A stretch of DNA of 64,000 bases, from positions 806,001 to 870,000 of the forward strand of contig NZ_SWKR01000002.1 in the NCBI RefSeq assembly GCF_005144715.1, read 5' to 3'. The DNA is from Sphingomonas baiyangensis (GTDB lineage Bacteria > Pseudomonadota > Alphaproteobacteria > Sphingomonadales > Sphingomonadaceae). How positions within the stretch are numbered: the stretch's first letter is position 1; each line of letters begins with the position of its first letter. A program made the translations under genes and the position numbers. Shown here piece after piece: positions 43,882 through 51,954 of this stretch. The notes below the pieces were generated by a model. That model was not told the origin of the DNA and did not search any database. It saw only the letters and a program-made list of their open reading frames with translations.

Positions 43882-44802
43882 GATAGGCCTGATCGTCAGG
43901 GCACGTCGGCGGCTGCGAATGTCTCGGCAAGAGGCGTCCATTTCGCCATGCAGCCAGTCGACGAACCGATGCTGAAGCGCAGTCGCCGGACGTTCGGCGC
44001 GGTAGAGGCGATATGCTTCGCCGATGCGACGCCACCTGGCGATCGGGATCAGCTTGTGTTCTTTCAACGCTTGCTCGGAAAGCAGCGGAACCGCCAGCGT
44101 AGCGCCAAGTCCCGTCGCGGCGGTTTCATAAGCCTTGCGGACACTCGGAAGTTCTCGAACCGTCAGTGCAGGCGGGCGATAGCCACCCAGTGCGAACCAA
44201 CGTTCCCAAAGGCCTGCCGGAGAGCCGACCCCGAGCAACGATAATCGTGCAAGTTCCTCCTCCCGGAGTGGGGTTTTACGTCCATCGATCGCGTCGGGAG
44301 AGGCGACGGGCAACGCGTCGACCTCGAACAGGACGTTCGAATTCAGGCCCGAAATCTCCCCCAATCCGCCCCACATCGCCAGATCGGTCTCACCGGCCCT
44401 CAACGCCGCCGGATCGCGCGACACCAGGATCTCGATATTCACGCCGCAGTGCAGGCGCGCAGCGGCGATCCGCGGCTCGAGCCAACAGGACGCCAGGCTG
44501 TCCGACGCGGCGATCCGCAACGCCGCGACGCCTTCCCCCGCGATCGTTCGCCCGGCATCGCGGATGGCGCTGATCGCGGGCTCGATCAGATCGAGATAGC
44601 GCCGCCCGGCCGCGTTCAGCGCCACCGACTGGCCGCAGCGATCGAACAGTTCGATGCCGAGCGACTGTTCGAGCCCAGCGATGCGCCTGCTTACCGCCGA
44701 CGGACTCAGCGCCATCGATCGCGCAGCGGCGCGAAAGCTGCTCGTCCGCGCCACCACGACGAACATCTCGACCATCTCGAGCGGCGGGACCTTGCGCAGC
44801 AT
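43834..44802 (-). CDS. LysR-family transcriptional regulator
   Basis: A 322-aa regulator with the N-terminal LysR helix-turn-helix (residues 8-66, SFRAAARSMALSPSAVSRRIAGLEQSLGIELFDR in two helices) and a GcvA-type substrate domain (AALRIAASDSLASCWLEPRI...). The last ~30 residues overlap the end of phoD convergently and are probably an unusual extension. The target genes are unknown. Divergent orientation to a regulated gene is not seen. Confidence 0.8.
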   Translation of the reverse strand: MLRKVPPLEMVEMFVVVARTSSFRAAARSMALSPSAVSRRIAGLEQSLGIELFDRCGQSVALNAAGRRYLDLIEPAISAIRDAGRTIAGEGVAALRIAASDSLASCWLEPRIAAARLHCGVNIEILVSRDPAALRAGETDLAMWGGLGEISGLNSNVLFEVDALPVASPDAIDGRKTPLREEELARLSLLGVGSPAGLWERWFALGGYRPPALTVRELPSVRKAYETAATGLGATLAVPLLSEQALKEHKLIPIARWRRIGEAYRLYRAERPATALQHRFVDWLHGEMDASCRDIRSRRRALTIRPISMLGFQRNAEPLPAV

Positions 44803-44931
44803 GACGCCGACCTAGCCATATTGTATTCCAAAACGGAGACAGCGCTGCGGGCAGGCTAAGCTACATCGATAATACGGTTACGATGCCTGCTGACACATGA
44901 GCCGGGGCAGACATCCGCTCGCCAATATGAA

Positions 44932-45060
44932 CGAGCGTCCGGTACGGCGGATGGGGCGAAGCGGCGGGAACGTCGGCTTTTGGGTCAAAGCGGACCGGCC
45001 GCTTAGACCCAGATCCGGACGCTCGCGACCTCTTTTGGGCTACCGACGTTCGGACGTTCA
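44932..45060. repeat. Nested palindromic intergenic element
   Basis: CGAGCGTCCGG (44932-44942) is complementary to CCGGACGCTCG (45015-45025). Inside, TGGGTCAAAGCGG (44981-44993) pairs with CCGCTTAGACCCA (44999-45011) with one mismatch. AACGTCGG near 44970 has its complement CCGACGTT near 45047. The minus-strand translation contains RFDPKAD, a peptide I associate with dispersed alphaproteobacterial repeats. It looks like a REP/MITE-type repeat, not a gene. Confidence 0.6.
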
Positions 45061-45428
45061 TTCACTGTGGCAAACTTAGACGGTTCGTTGCAAAAGCGTA
45101 CGCAAATAACCCAGGTCATCGTCGCCGCTTTATATCAGCAGCGCCGATGGTGGGCTGGGCGTTACCGCCCGGCGATAGCGGTAGACCGTGTGCGACGAAT
45201 GCGAACTTGATAGCGTATCGAAGGCGTCAGGCCGAGTACGGGGCACGAGGACTTCAAGCGTCCCTGCGCTATCTTTCCGGCACAAGTCGCCTATATTGGC
45301 GCGGCTCAACGTCGCCTGCGACGGATATCGGGCCGCTCAGGCTCCCCTTGTCCCTTTCTAGCCTCACGAAGCCGGGATGCGCCGCTGTCGACGCATGCCC
45401 GATGACCCATGGGACAAGGGATACCCAT
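45061..45428 (+). promoter_or_regulatory. Upstream region of the cold-shock gene
   Basis: This gap of about 370 bp has no convincing gene. A long reading frame runs into the cold-shock gene but has no ribosome-binding site and an atypical sequence. A long 5' leader before the ATG is usual for cspA-type genes and could be thermosensitive. AAGGGATACCCAT directly precedes the start. Confidence 0.4.
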
Positions 45429-45635
45429 ATGATTACCGGCACCGTCAAGTTCTTCAATGCCGACAAGGGCTATGGCTTCATCGCGCCCGAAGACGGCAGC
45501 ACAGACGCCTTTGTCCATATCACCGCCGTCGAGCGCGCCGGGATGCGCACGCTAAACAAAGATGACCGCGTTTCCTACGAACTCGAGACGGATCGCCGCG
45601 GCAAGACGTCGGCGGTAAGCCTTCAGTTGGCCTGA
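45429..45635 (+). CDS. Cold-shock domain protein
   Basis: A 68-aa CspA-type RNA chaperone. MITGTVKFFNADKGYGFIAP contains RNP1 (KGYGFI) and DAFVHI is RNP2. The protein melts secondary structure in mRNA. Length is normal for the family. The start at 45429 is preferred to the upstream in-frame codons, as it gives the exact family N-terminus. Confidence 0.9.
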   Translation: MITGTVKFFNADKGYGFIAPEDGSTDAFVHITAVERAGMRTLNKDDRVSYELETDRRGKTSAVSLQLA

Positions 45636-45700
45636 GCCAAGTCGATCGGCGGATGCCCATTGGGGTCTCCGCCAGACCGTCCTTCTGCGCAGGAGCTGTC

Positions 45701-45919
45701 ATGTCCTTACCACTTTTTCGAGACAAAGCTGCTCGTCAGCGGTTGGCCGCCGAGGCATCAACTTCCCAGAACGTGCGCGAGCGGTATGGACATGCAGGTC
45801 AGGCCTGGAATGCAGCGGTTCGCCGCCAACGGGGCGGCGCGATGCACATCGGGCCGTTGGCCGGCCTGAGTGAAAAGCAAAATCGCGGACTTGTCGCACC
45901 CGTATATCGTGACACTTGA
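45701..45919 (+). CDS. Small hypothetical protein
   Basis: A 72-aa protein with FRDKAARQRLAAEASTSQNVRERYGHAGQAWNA. This pattern (basic helix, NVR, then AW) recurs in the 79-aa protein at 47860-48099. I regard both as members of a small Sphingomonas-type family of unknown role. Its stop overlaps the next start (TGATG). Confidence 0.5.
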   Translation: MSLPLFRDKAARQRLAAEASTSQNVRERYGHAGQAWNAAVRRQRGGAMHIGPLAGLSEKQNRGLVAPVYRDT

Positions 45920-46626
45920 TGGCGGCGATTTTCGAAGCGGCAGTCCCCAGCCGCGCTGAAGAACGAGCGGGCTTGCTCGTCGACACGGCCGAGATACCCG
46001 GCGGCGGTGAACTACGACTGCTTCGACACGGCACCCATTTCGAGATCATGTTCGGCAACGAGCAGTTGATGGCCAGCTGGTCTTTTCGCTCGGAACAGGC
46101 TCTCGCGACGTTGGCGCTCGGCAGCTTGGGCGAACGGCCACGGATTTTAATCGGCGGGTTGGGCATGGGGTTCACCCTAGCGGCAGCGCTAGCGGCACTG
46201 TCTGATCATGCCAGCATCGTCGTAGCCGAGCTTGTGCCCAAGATCGTGACGTGGGCCGGCAGCCATCTGCGACATCTGTTCGGCGATTATCTCGAAGACC
46301 CAAGAGTTTCGATTGAGGTGAGAGACGTTCACGACCTGATCGTCGAGCAGACTGGCGGGTTCGACGCGATCCTGCTCGATGTCGACAACGGGCCGGACGG
46401 ACTCATCAGCCTCGCTAATGAGCGGCTCTATTCCCCCTGGGGTTTGCGCGCAGCGCTTGCGGCGTTGCGGCCGGGAGGGGTACTCGCCATCTGGTCGGCG
46501 TATCCGGATCACAGTTTCTCCTATCGCCTGCGGGCTTCCGGCTTCGACGTCGAGGAGTTCAGGGTCGACACGGATCGGGACGAGGACAATCCGGATCACA
46601 CGATTTGGCTCGCCACGGCTGGCTGA
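45919..46626 (+). CDS. Spermidine-synthase-like methyltransferase-fold protein
   Basis: A 235-aa protein of the SpeE/spermine-synthase superfamily. RILIGGLGMGFTLAAALAAL is the nucleotide-binding glycine loop, VVAELVP the next strand, and FDAILLDVDNGPDGL matches the active-site loop region. The N-terminal beta domain is short. In this superfamily the substrate is hard to predict from sequence; polyamine synthesis is not certain. Confidence 0.75.
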   Translation: MAAIFEAAVPSRAEERAGLLVDTAEIPGGGELRLLRHGTHFEIMFGNEQLMASWSFRSEQALATLALGSLGERPRILIGGLGMGFTLAAALAALSDHASIVVAELVPKIVTWAGSHLRHLFGDYLEDPRVSIEVRDVHDLIVEQTGGFDAILLDVDNGPDGLISLANERLYSPWGLRAALAALRPGGVLAIWSAYPDHSFSYRLRASGFDVEEFRVDTDRDEDNPDHTIWLATAG

Positions 46627-46770
46627 TAAGGCGAAGCGGCCAGCGGCTTGGATGCCTTCCAACTCGGATTTATATGCAGACCGTTGCGGCAGCGCTTCAC
46701 GGTCAGTGCGGAGAAGCAGTGCTGAATGTGGCTTTCTCTCAAAGACAAAAGTCAGAGTTCATCATCTCGA

Positions 46771-46914
46771 TCACAACTTCCGTCGTTGATCGTAATTGCG
46801 CTGCTCTTTCCGTTGTCTGCGGCGATAGGAGCGTTCGCGTCCGTGATAAGCTCGATACCCGATCAGACCCATCGCGAAGGGCACCATGAATAGGATTATC
46901 CCATAGCCGATCAT
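46771..46914 (-). CDS. Small single-span membrane protein
   Basis: A 47-aa protein with one membrane segment (MIGYGIILFMVPFAMGLIGY) and a very basic tail (RERSYRRRQRKEQRN). GGAACC lies upstream of the ATG at 46914. It follows the transglutaminase-like gene by about 27 bp on the same strand. Function unknown. Confidence 0.45.
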   Translation of the reverse strand: MIGYGIILFMVPFAMGLIGYRAYHGRERSYRRRQRKEQRNYDQRRKL

Positions 46915-46940
46915 CAAGCGGGGTTCCAATATCGGTCCTT

Positions 46941-47831
46941 TCAAACAGCTGCAGCCATAGGGCTTGCAGATACGGTCACGTCGATCGTCATGCTTGATGG
47001 GGTATCGGCCGCACCAATGAAGCTTCCTTCGATGGGGCTGAGTTGGGCGATATCTCGTGCCACCGCGACGGGTATCAAATGGGCTTCGCCCAGTCGGCCG
47101 TTGGTCGGATCGAAGGCGATCCAACCAGCGCAGGGCCGATAAACCTCTGCCCAGGCGTGCGTCGCACCATGTTGCAAGTGGTCATCGCCGGCAGCGTCCG
47201 AAAGCGGCGGATCGAAGAGATAGCCCGACACCGCCCTGGCGCCGAACCCGAGATGCCGGACCGTGTCGATGAATAGCGTCGTCAGATCACGGCACGATCC
47301 GGCGCCTCGCTTCAGCGTGATCCGCGGCGACTGCGTGCCGAACGCATCACGACGCTCATAGGCGATACCGTTTCGAACGGCGGTGCTGATATCCTGCAGC
47401 AAGGATAACGTGTCGGTTTCGGTCGACAGGACAATTGCCTTCGCCCAATTGGACAGCGTGTCGCCGGGATCGGCATGGCCCGGCGTCAGGAAAGCCCCAA
47501 GGTCGATCCGGTCGTCGTTCGAATAGTCGAACGGATAGCGATGCGCGTGCGGAGCAATCTTGAAGACCGGCCATTCGGACGCTCGCTGCTCGACGAGGAT
47601 CCGGTTGGTAATGATGAGCATTCGAGTTGACCCTACGAACGAAGCGGTCGCCACGAGATTGCCGAACACGTCCTGCGTCCATTCGATGCGCGCCGCAGGA
47701 CGACATTCGAGATCAGAAGAGCGCGGATGAAGCGAATGCGAGCTGCGCGGACTTAGCATGATCCGATGCGGCGACAGTTCGACTGGAGCGCCATACCGAT
47801 AGGTCGTCACATGTTCGATGTTCAGGCGCAT
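46941..47831 (-). CDS. Transglutaminase-like cysteine peptidase
   Basis: A 296-aa protein with the bacterial transglutaminase N-terminal beta domain (MRLNIEHVTTYRYGAPV). The catalytic triad is C180 in GAGSCRDLT, H225 in GATHAWAE and D241 in AFDPTNG. It is cytoplasmic (no signal). Such proteins act as proteases or amidases and often pair with a circularly permuted ATP-grasp partner, which is not present here. Confidence 0.82.
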   Translation of the reverse strand: MRLNIEHVTTYRYGAPVELSPHRIMLSPRSSHSLHPRSSDLECRPAARIEWTQDVFGNLVATASFVGSTRMLIITNRILVEQRASEWPVFKIAPHAHRYPFDYSNDDRIDLGAFLTPGHADPGDTLSNWAKAIVLSTETDTLSLLQDISTAVRNGIAYERRDAFGTQSPRITLKRGAGSCRDLTTLFIDTVRHLGFGARAVSGYLFDPPLSDAAGDDHLQHGATHAWAEVYRPCAGWIAFDPTNGRLGEAHLIPVAVARDIAQLSPIEGSFIGAADTPSSMTIDVTVSASPMAAAV

Positions 47832-47859
47832 GCAATCTTCGCCGATGGATCAGAAGTCA

Positions 47860-48099
47860 TCAGCCGCCGTCCGCAAACCCGCGATCTGGATTCGCGCTAA
47901 GCTGGCGGTGATCGGCCGATGGCAGTTCGACGCGGACCCGCTTCGCTCTCGCCTCGCGGCCGGCTGCCGCCATGCCTTCCTTGGCCCAGGCAGCGGCTGC
48001 CGCATCAGCTACCCTGCGGACATTATCCAACGTCGCGGCTGCCGAAAGCTCGCGATGGTGGGCTTCGCGGGAGAGGCATAAGGTGAGCGTCGGGTGCAC
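47860..48099 (-). CDS. Small hypothetical protein
   Basis: A 79-aa protein with CLSREAHHRELSAAATLDNVRRVADAAAAAWAKEG. The R-x-A, NVR and AW spacing resembles the 72-aa protein at 45701. No function can be given. Confidence 0.45.
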   Translation of the reverse strand: MHPTLTLCLSREAHHRELSAAATLDNVRRVADAAAAAWAKEGMAAAGREARAKRVRVELPSADHRQLSANPDRGFADGG

Positions 48100-48522
48100 A
48101 GGGACCCCCTATTTTGAATGTGAATGGCGCGATCCGGCTTCGGACCCATCAGGCAAATCGTTTTGTGAAAAGCGAAAGCCTCACTCGTTGGAGAACAGGC
48201 GCATGATCACTGGGCTGGCGCCCGTCCTTCTTGATGGCGGTCGCTAATCGCTGTTTCGAACCGGCGAACCGTGAAGGGGATGATAGATTCATCAGACTGC
48301 TCCGCATCGGAGCGGGAGCATCAAGCTCTCAGTCGCGGCCATGCTCAAGCGGGCGAGCGCGATGGTAATCATGTGGGGTCGACGGGCGTGATCCGCCATA
48401 TTTCTTTTTCAAAACAAAAATATGCTGTCGCGGCACTTGCACACGGACGCCTTGCTACCGAAATTGTGCAGCGCAGCATTTCGTTGCATGTCAGGGCAGT
48501 TGCCGTGGCTGGGAGAAGCCGT
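48100..48522. other. Intergenic region, no gene recognised
   Basis: About 420 bp lie between a small minus-strand gene and the esterase. Reading frames here lack ribosome-binding sites and recognisable protein similarity. AT-richer stretches (about 48395-48430, TTTTTCAAAACAAAAATAT) may hold the esterase promoter. Confidence 0.4.
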
Positions 48523-49653
48523 ATGCGCAGCCTGAACGATACATTGAACCGCCTGTCAGCACTGAGAAGCAGGGCCGTAGAACTCGGCGGTTCGCCCGAT
48601 GTCGATCGCCTATCGGATTTGCCTTCGTTCGGATCCAACCCGGGCGCCCTGCGCGCACGCTTCTATGTGCCGAAAGCATTGACCCCGGCACCGGCATTGG
48701 TCGTTGTACTCCATGGCTGCACACAGGATGCGACCGGTTACGATCATGGCTCGGGCTGGTCGCGATTGGCCGACGAACAGGGTTTCGCCCTGCTTTTTCC
48801 CGAACAGCAGCGCGCAAACAACGCCAATCTGTGCTTTAACTGGTTCAGTCCCGCCGACATCAAGCGTGATAGCGGTGAAGCATTGTCGATCCGCCAAATG
48901 GTCGCGTCGATGGTTGCCGAGCATGGCATCGATCCAACGCGCATCTTCGTAACCGGACTCTCCGCGGGTGGTGCGATGGCATCGGTAATGCTCGCGACCT
49001 ATCCGGACGTGTTCGCGGGCGGTGCGATCATCGCGGGGCTGCCGTTCGGAACGGCAAGCACCGTGCCCGAAGCGTTCGACAGGATGCGTGCGCACGGCGG
49101 TCCGCCCGCCGGCAAACTCGCGAGCCTGGTAACCGCCGCTTCGCCTTACAGCGGGCCGTGGCCGACGATTTCGGTCTGGCATGGCGACCGCGATGCCACC
49201 GTCAGCCATGAAAATGCTCGACTGATTGTCGAGCAGTGGCGCGAGCTTCACGGCGCCGATGTCGAGCCGATCGAGACTGAAACGATCGATGGTCATCGCC
49301 GCCGCCGCTGGTGCGATCGAAACGGGCGGGCCGTGATCGAAGAGTATCACTTGGCCGGGCTTGGCCACGGGACGCCGCTGGCGACGACCGGTAGCGACGC
49401 GTGTGGCGCCGCCGGCGCGTATATGCTTGAGGCTGGGATTTCTTCCACCCGAAGGATTGCTGATTTTTGGCGCTTGGGCGACGCGCTCGTTGACCAAAAA
49501 GCACGTTTCCGCCCCGAAGGCATTCAAGGACCGTCGGCCAAACTGCTCAAACCGCCATCGCCCGCATCGGTGACCCACGAGAGCGAGCCAAAACGCAAGG
49601 GTCCTGCGCGCATCATCGAAGATGCGCTGCGCGTTGCAGGTCTGATGCGTTAG
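48523..49653 (+). CDS. PHB depolymerase-family esterase
   Basis: A 376-aa alpha/beta-hydrolase of the PHB depolymerase/LpqC type: oxyanion region VVLHGCTQDA (62-71), nucleophile S147 in GLSAGG, and a late histidine in LAGLGHGTP. There is no signal peptide, so it acts inside the cell, or on short-chain esters. GGGAGAAGCCGT precedes the ATG at 48523, which argues against longer starts. Confidence 0.8.
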   Translation: MRSLNDTLNRLSALRSRAVELGGSPDVDRLSDLPSFGSNPGALRARFYVPKALTPAPALVVVLHGCTQDATGYDHGSGWSRLADEQGFALLFPEQQRANNANLCFNWFSPADIKRDSGEALSIRQMVASMVAEHGIDPTRIFVTGLSAGGAMASVMLATYPDVFAGGAIIAGLPFGTASTVPEAFDRMRAHGGPPAGKLASLVTAASPYSGPWPTISVWHGDRDATVSHENARLIVEQWRELHGADVEPIETETIDGHRRRRWCDRNGRAVIEEYHLAGLGHGTPLATTGSDACGAAGAYMLEAGISSTRRIADFWRLGDALVDQKARFRPEGIQGPSAKLLKPPSPASVTHESEPKRKGPARIIEDALRVAGLMR

Positions 49654-49897
49654 AGATCGCTCGGGCCGCCCGGCGGAACTAATCTTGCACTCGCGTTTAG
49701 GGGCAGCATATGGACCGGGTCAGCTGGAGACGCTCCAGCGAAGCTCGCCTTGACGATCTCGGGCCGCGTCATCGCGAGGCGCACGCAGGCGCGCGGCTTC
49801 GTTCGGCGTTGTCGATCGACCAACTTTATCCGCGCTGCTTAGTCAGTCCGCTGCGCCGGGACAGGTCCGAACCGTCCAGCCGCAGCCGACTTACTCC
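49654..49897. other. Short intergenic region
   Basis: No gene or convincing structure is seen between the esterase and the convergent small-gene operon. Reading frames across it have no family match. Confidence 0.35.
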
Positions 49898-50128
49898 CTA
49901 TTCTTTGTCGCCGACGACGCGAAGGTTGGGAAAGAGCATGCGCGAGCCATTCGCGCGGCGCCAGTCGGCGATCTCGCCAGCAACGTGTTCCACATCCCCT
50001 TTCACGAACAACGCTGCGCCCGAGCTTGCGTAGATTACCGTTATGGCCGGTCCGGCTTCGCGGATGTGCCAGATCGTATCCGGATTGACGAACAACCGCG
50101 AGCCATCCTGCGCGGCGAGTTCGAGCAC
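49898..50128 (-). CDS. FlbD-like small protein
   Basis: A 76-aa protein with LFVNPDTIWHIREAGPAITVIYASSGAALFVKG, close to the small beta-rich FlbD pattern (start VLELAAQDGSRLFVN). FlbD proteins are linked to flagellar gene regulation, but this copy is outside any flagellar cluster. GTG 50128 immediately follows the stop of the 58-aa gene. Confidence 0.55.
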   Translation of the reverse strand: MLELAAQDGSRLFVNPDTIWHIREAGPAITVIYASSGAALFVKGDVEHVAGEIADWRRANGSRMLFPNLRVVGDKE

Positions 50129-50305
50129 TCAGTTAACGCTCAGCAGCGGCGCAGTGGACGCGCCGACCGCCGCACCGAATGCCGCGACGTCACGCGCATA
50201 GTCGGCGGCTGCCCGACGATGCATTCGGCGCGCATCATGACAGCGCGCCGCGTCGGCCCGCATGAGTGCGATCTGGTGACGGCGGAGAAGGTCGTTCAAT
50301 GCCAT
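50129..50305 (-). CDS. 58-aa small helical protein
   Basis: A short gene with strong AGAGGAATCCAT before the ATG at 50305. The product (MALNDLLRRHQIALMRADAA...) is helical and Ala/Arg-rich. It is directly followed by the FlbD-like gene. Unknown function. Confidence 0.5.
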   Translation of the reverse strand: MALNDLLRRHQIALMRADAARCHDARRMHRRAAADYARDVAAFGAAVGASTAPLLSVN

Positions 50306-50336
50306 ATGGATTCCTCTAGATTTTACCAGCTCGCGA

Positions 50337-50468
50337 TCAGGGCGATGGTTTCTTGCCGGCGATGTCGGTAGACGCTTTCATCGACGGCGCCGAAGCGTTC
50401 GTCTTTGGCGGTGCCGGCTTCTTCGGTTTACGTGCTTCGCGGTTCCCGCATTGCTGACCCTTCGCCAT
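50337..50468 (-). CDS. 43-aa conserved basic protein
   Basis: The product MAKGQQCGNREARKPKKPAP... belongs to a very short, lysine-rich type (MAKGQ-x-N-x-E-x-KKPK) that I have seen in many alphaproteobacteria without known function. The ATG overlaps the upstream stop (TAATG). Confidence 0.6.
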   Translation of the reverse strand: MAKGQQCGNREARKPKKPAPPKTNASAPSMKASTDIAGKKPSP

Positions 50469-50674
50469 TAGACGATCCTTTCATGAGTTCGTTGGTCACG
50501 GTTTGCCGGCCCCATTTGATGCTGAGGCGCTGCCATTCGGCGAATGTCGGACAACGTGCGGCCCAGCGCCGTCGCGATCGCCGATATGTCTTCGACGGCG
50601 CGGGCACGTTCCCGCAACGCGGTGATGTCGGCTTGCTTCCAGCGCGGGGGCTGAATTTCGCCGGGGTCGATCAA
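50468..50674 (-). CDS. 68-aa helix-turn-helix-like protein
   Basis: The central part ITALRERARAVEDISAIATALGRTLSDIRRMA resembles a helix-turn-helix. Start TTG 50674 overlaps the upstream stop (TTGA). It is a member of the small-gene operon 49898-51136. Function unknown. Confidence 0.5.
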   Translation of the reverse strand: MIDPGEIQPPRWKQADITALRERARAVEDISAIATALGRTLSDIRRMAAPQHQMGPANRDQRTHERIV

Positions 50675-50952
50675 GGCCGTGCCGGGTTTGCGGCACGCAA
50701 GGTCGACGCTCGCTCTACAATCGCTTCGCGAACGCGGCTGAACCCGCTTGCGCTCTGAGTGGCGATCGCCAAGGGACGGCCTTCGAGCGCATCGTTCGGA
50801 GCATTCAGGAACGACAGCGCGTGCGAGGAGCCAAGCGCGTCGATCGCCAGGCGAATGGCCGCGCCCTCTCGAGCCGCGGCATCGCCGGATAGGCGCGTCG
50901 AATCGTTGGCTGGGCGGAAAAAGCGGCGAACGGGCTTTGCCGGGACCGTGAT
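50671..50952 (-). CDS. DUF2384 (MbcA/ParS/Xre-C)-like small protein
   Basis: The last ~55 residues (AIRLAIDALGSSHALSFLNAPNDALEGRPLAIATQSASGFSRVREAI) match the C-terminal domain of Xre/MbcA/ParS antitoxins: F-L-N-x-PN-x-AL-x-GRPL-x-A. The usual partner toxin (RES/MbcT) is not adjacent. No ATG, GTG or TTG is found where the N-terminus should be, so the given start is only the likely boundary. It may be damaged at its 5' end. Confidence 0.5.
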   Translation of the reverse strand: MTVPAKPVRRFFRPANDSTRLSGDAAAREGAAIRLAIDALGSSHALSFLNAPNDALEGRPLAIATQSASGFSRVREAIVERASTLRAANPARP

Positions 50953-50968
50953 ATTGCCGCCTCGTCTA

Positions 50969-51136
50969 TTACCGCTTTGACCAGTGCGGCTCGTCTGCCT
51001 GCTTCGAAAGACGCGAGGCCCTTACAGCGTAACCCTTTGCCAGCGCTGTGTGTGCGACACGCGCTTCGATCGAAGCGGCGCGCGCGGCATTGCCGATCGA
51101 AACATCGTGGCGGTTTTGAAGGTCAATAAGAGTCAT
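50969..51136 (-). CDS. 55-aa small protein
   Basis: A short helical protein (MTLIDLQNRHDVSIGNAARAASIEARVAH...). It heads the small-gene operon and has AGGGAGCCTCAT before its ATG. I do not recognise it. Confidence 0.45.
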   Translation of the reverse strand: MTLIDLQNRHDVSIGNAARAASIEARVAHTALAKGYAVRASRLSKQADEPHWSKR

Positions 51137-51615
51137 ATGAGGCTCCCTGTGCTGCAAGCGGGAGCGCAATTGTCTCTCAGCTGTCCGCGCTCGCATTCAG
51201 GATGCGGACAATGAATTCGATATGGGGCCAATGGTGCGCGCGCACAAGGCGGCCTCGAGTGCACTGCCAGCCCTTTTGACATGAACGAACGGCTGTTTGC
51301 GCTATCGGCCACCATTAAGCGGCCGTTCCGCTTTCCACCCAACCTCTCGCTCTCCCGCAAGAAACGAAAGATGGCTTTCGGAATGAGCTGCGATGTTACC
51401 GAACGTCCGGGATGTGCATGGACCAACTTCGATAGGTGGATCGAAGTTGACCTTCCTCATCCAATCGGATGCTCGGCCGGTCGAGCTGACCGGTGAACAG
51501 GCGGGCGGCTGCTTACTCGAAGCAAGTCGTATGGTCGAGATGGCCATTCCGCTTCATAGGCAGCCTTCGCCAAGTACGTCATTCATGGCGGCGCATGAAA
51601 TGATGGCGGCTCGAA
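51137..51615. other. Intergenic or decayed region
   Basis: About 480 bp without a gene I can support. Frames on both strands are open for 70-80 codons, as is common at this GC content, but lack ribosome-binding sites and family patterns. It may be decayed coding sequence. Confidence 0.35.
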
Positions 51616-51903
51616 TCATCGAAGCGGTTGTTCGTCGCTATCTGGCGGTGCCAGAAGCGCTTCGCGCTCGGCGCAGGCCCGGACGGCTGCCGCACGGCCG
51701 CCCCAGGTGTCATCTTTCCTCACCTTGCAGAAACAGGCGAGCTCATGGTCGAGATACCAGAGCGACGCGGGACAAGTGGCACACGCCGGTAATGGATCGA
51801 GCGTCTTGTGCCCGTTTACCGCTGCGACGAGCTCATCCAAGATGCCCGGGCGCTGCTCGAATGTGGCGAGGACGGCCGCCACATCAGCGTCATTCTCCCC
51901 CAT
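51616..51903 (-). CDS. Mobile-element-type small cysteine protein
   Basis: A 95-aa protein with CATCPASLWYLDHELACFCKVRKDDTWGG. The C-x2-C and C-x-C pairs may bind zinc. AAGGAGATAAACA before the ATG is a near-ideal ribosome-binding site. It lies 51 bp downstream of the relaxase remnant on the same strand, so it belonged to the mobilization operon. Its role is unknown. Confidence 0.6.
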   Translation of the reverse strand: MGENDADVAAVLATFEQRPGILDELVAAVNGHKTLDPLPACATCPASLWYLDHELACFCKVRKDDTWGGRAAAVRACAEREALLAPPDSDEQPLR

Positions 51904-51954
51904 TGTTTATCTCCTTCGGAATACACGTCTTGGAGCGAGCGGCAGTTTCGCTCA

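Noticed and set aside
44861..45061. A 66-codon gene containing RFDPKAD
   Set aside because: The frame spans the nested palindromes and looks like translated repeat DNA; no ribosome-binding site is present.
48100..48522. Remnant of an insertion sequence near AGGGACCCCCTATTTT
   Set aside because: No terminal repeats, target duplication or transposase fragment could be found.
50671..50952. A complete toxin-antitoxin pair around the DUF2384-like gene
   Set aside because: No RES-domain or other toxin gene lies next to it, and its own start is unclear.
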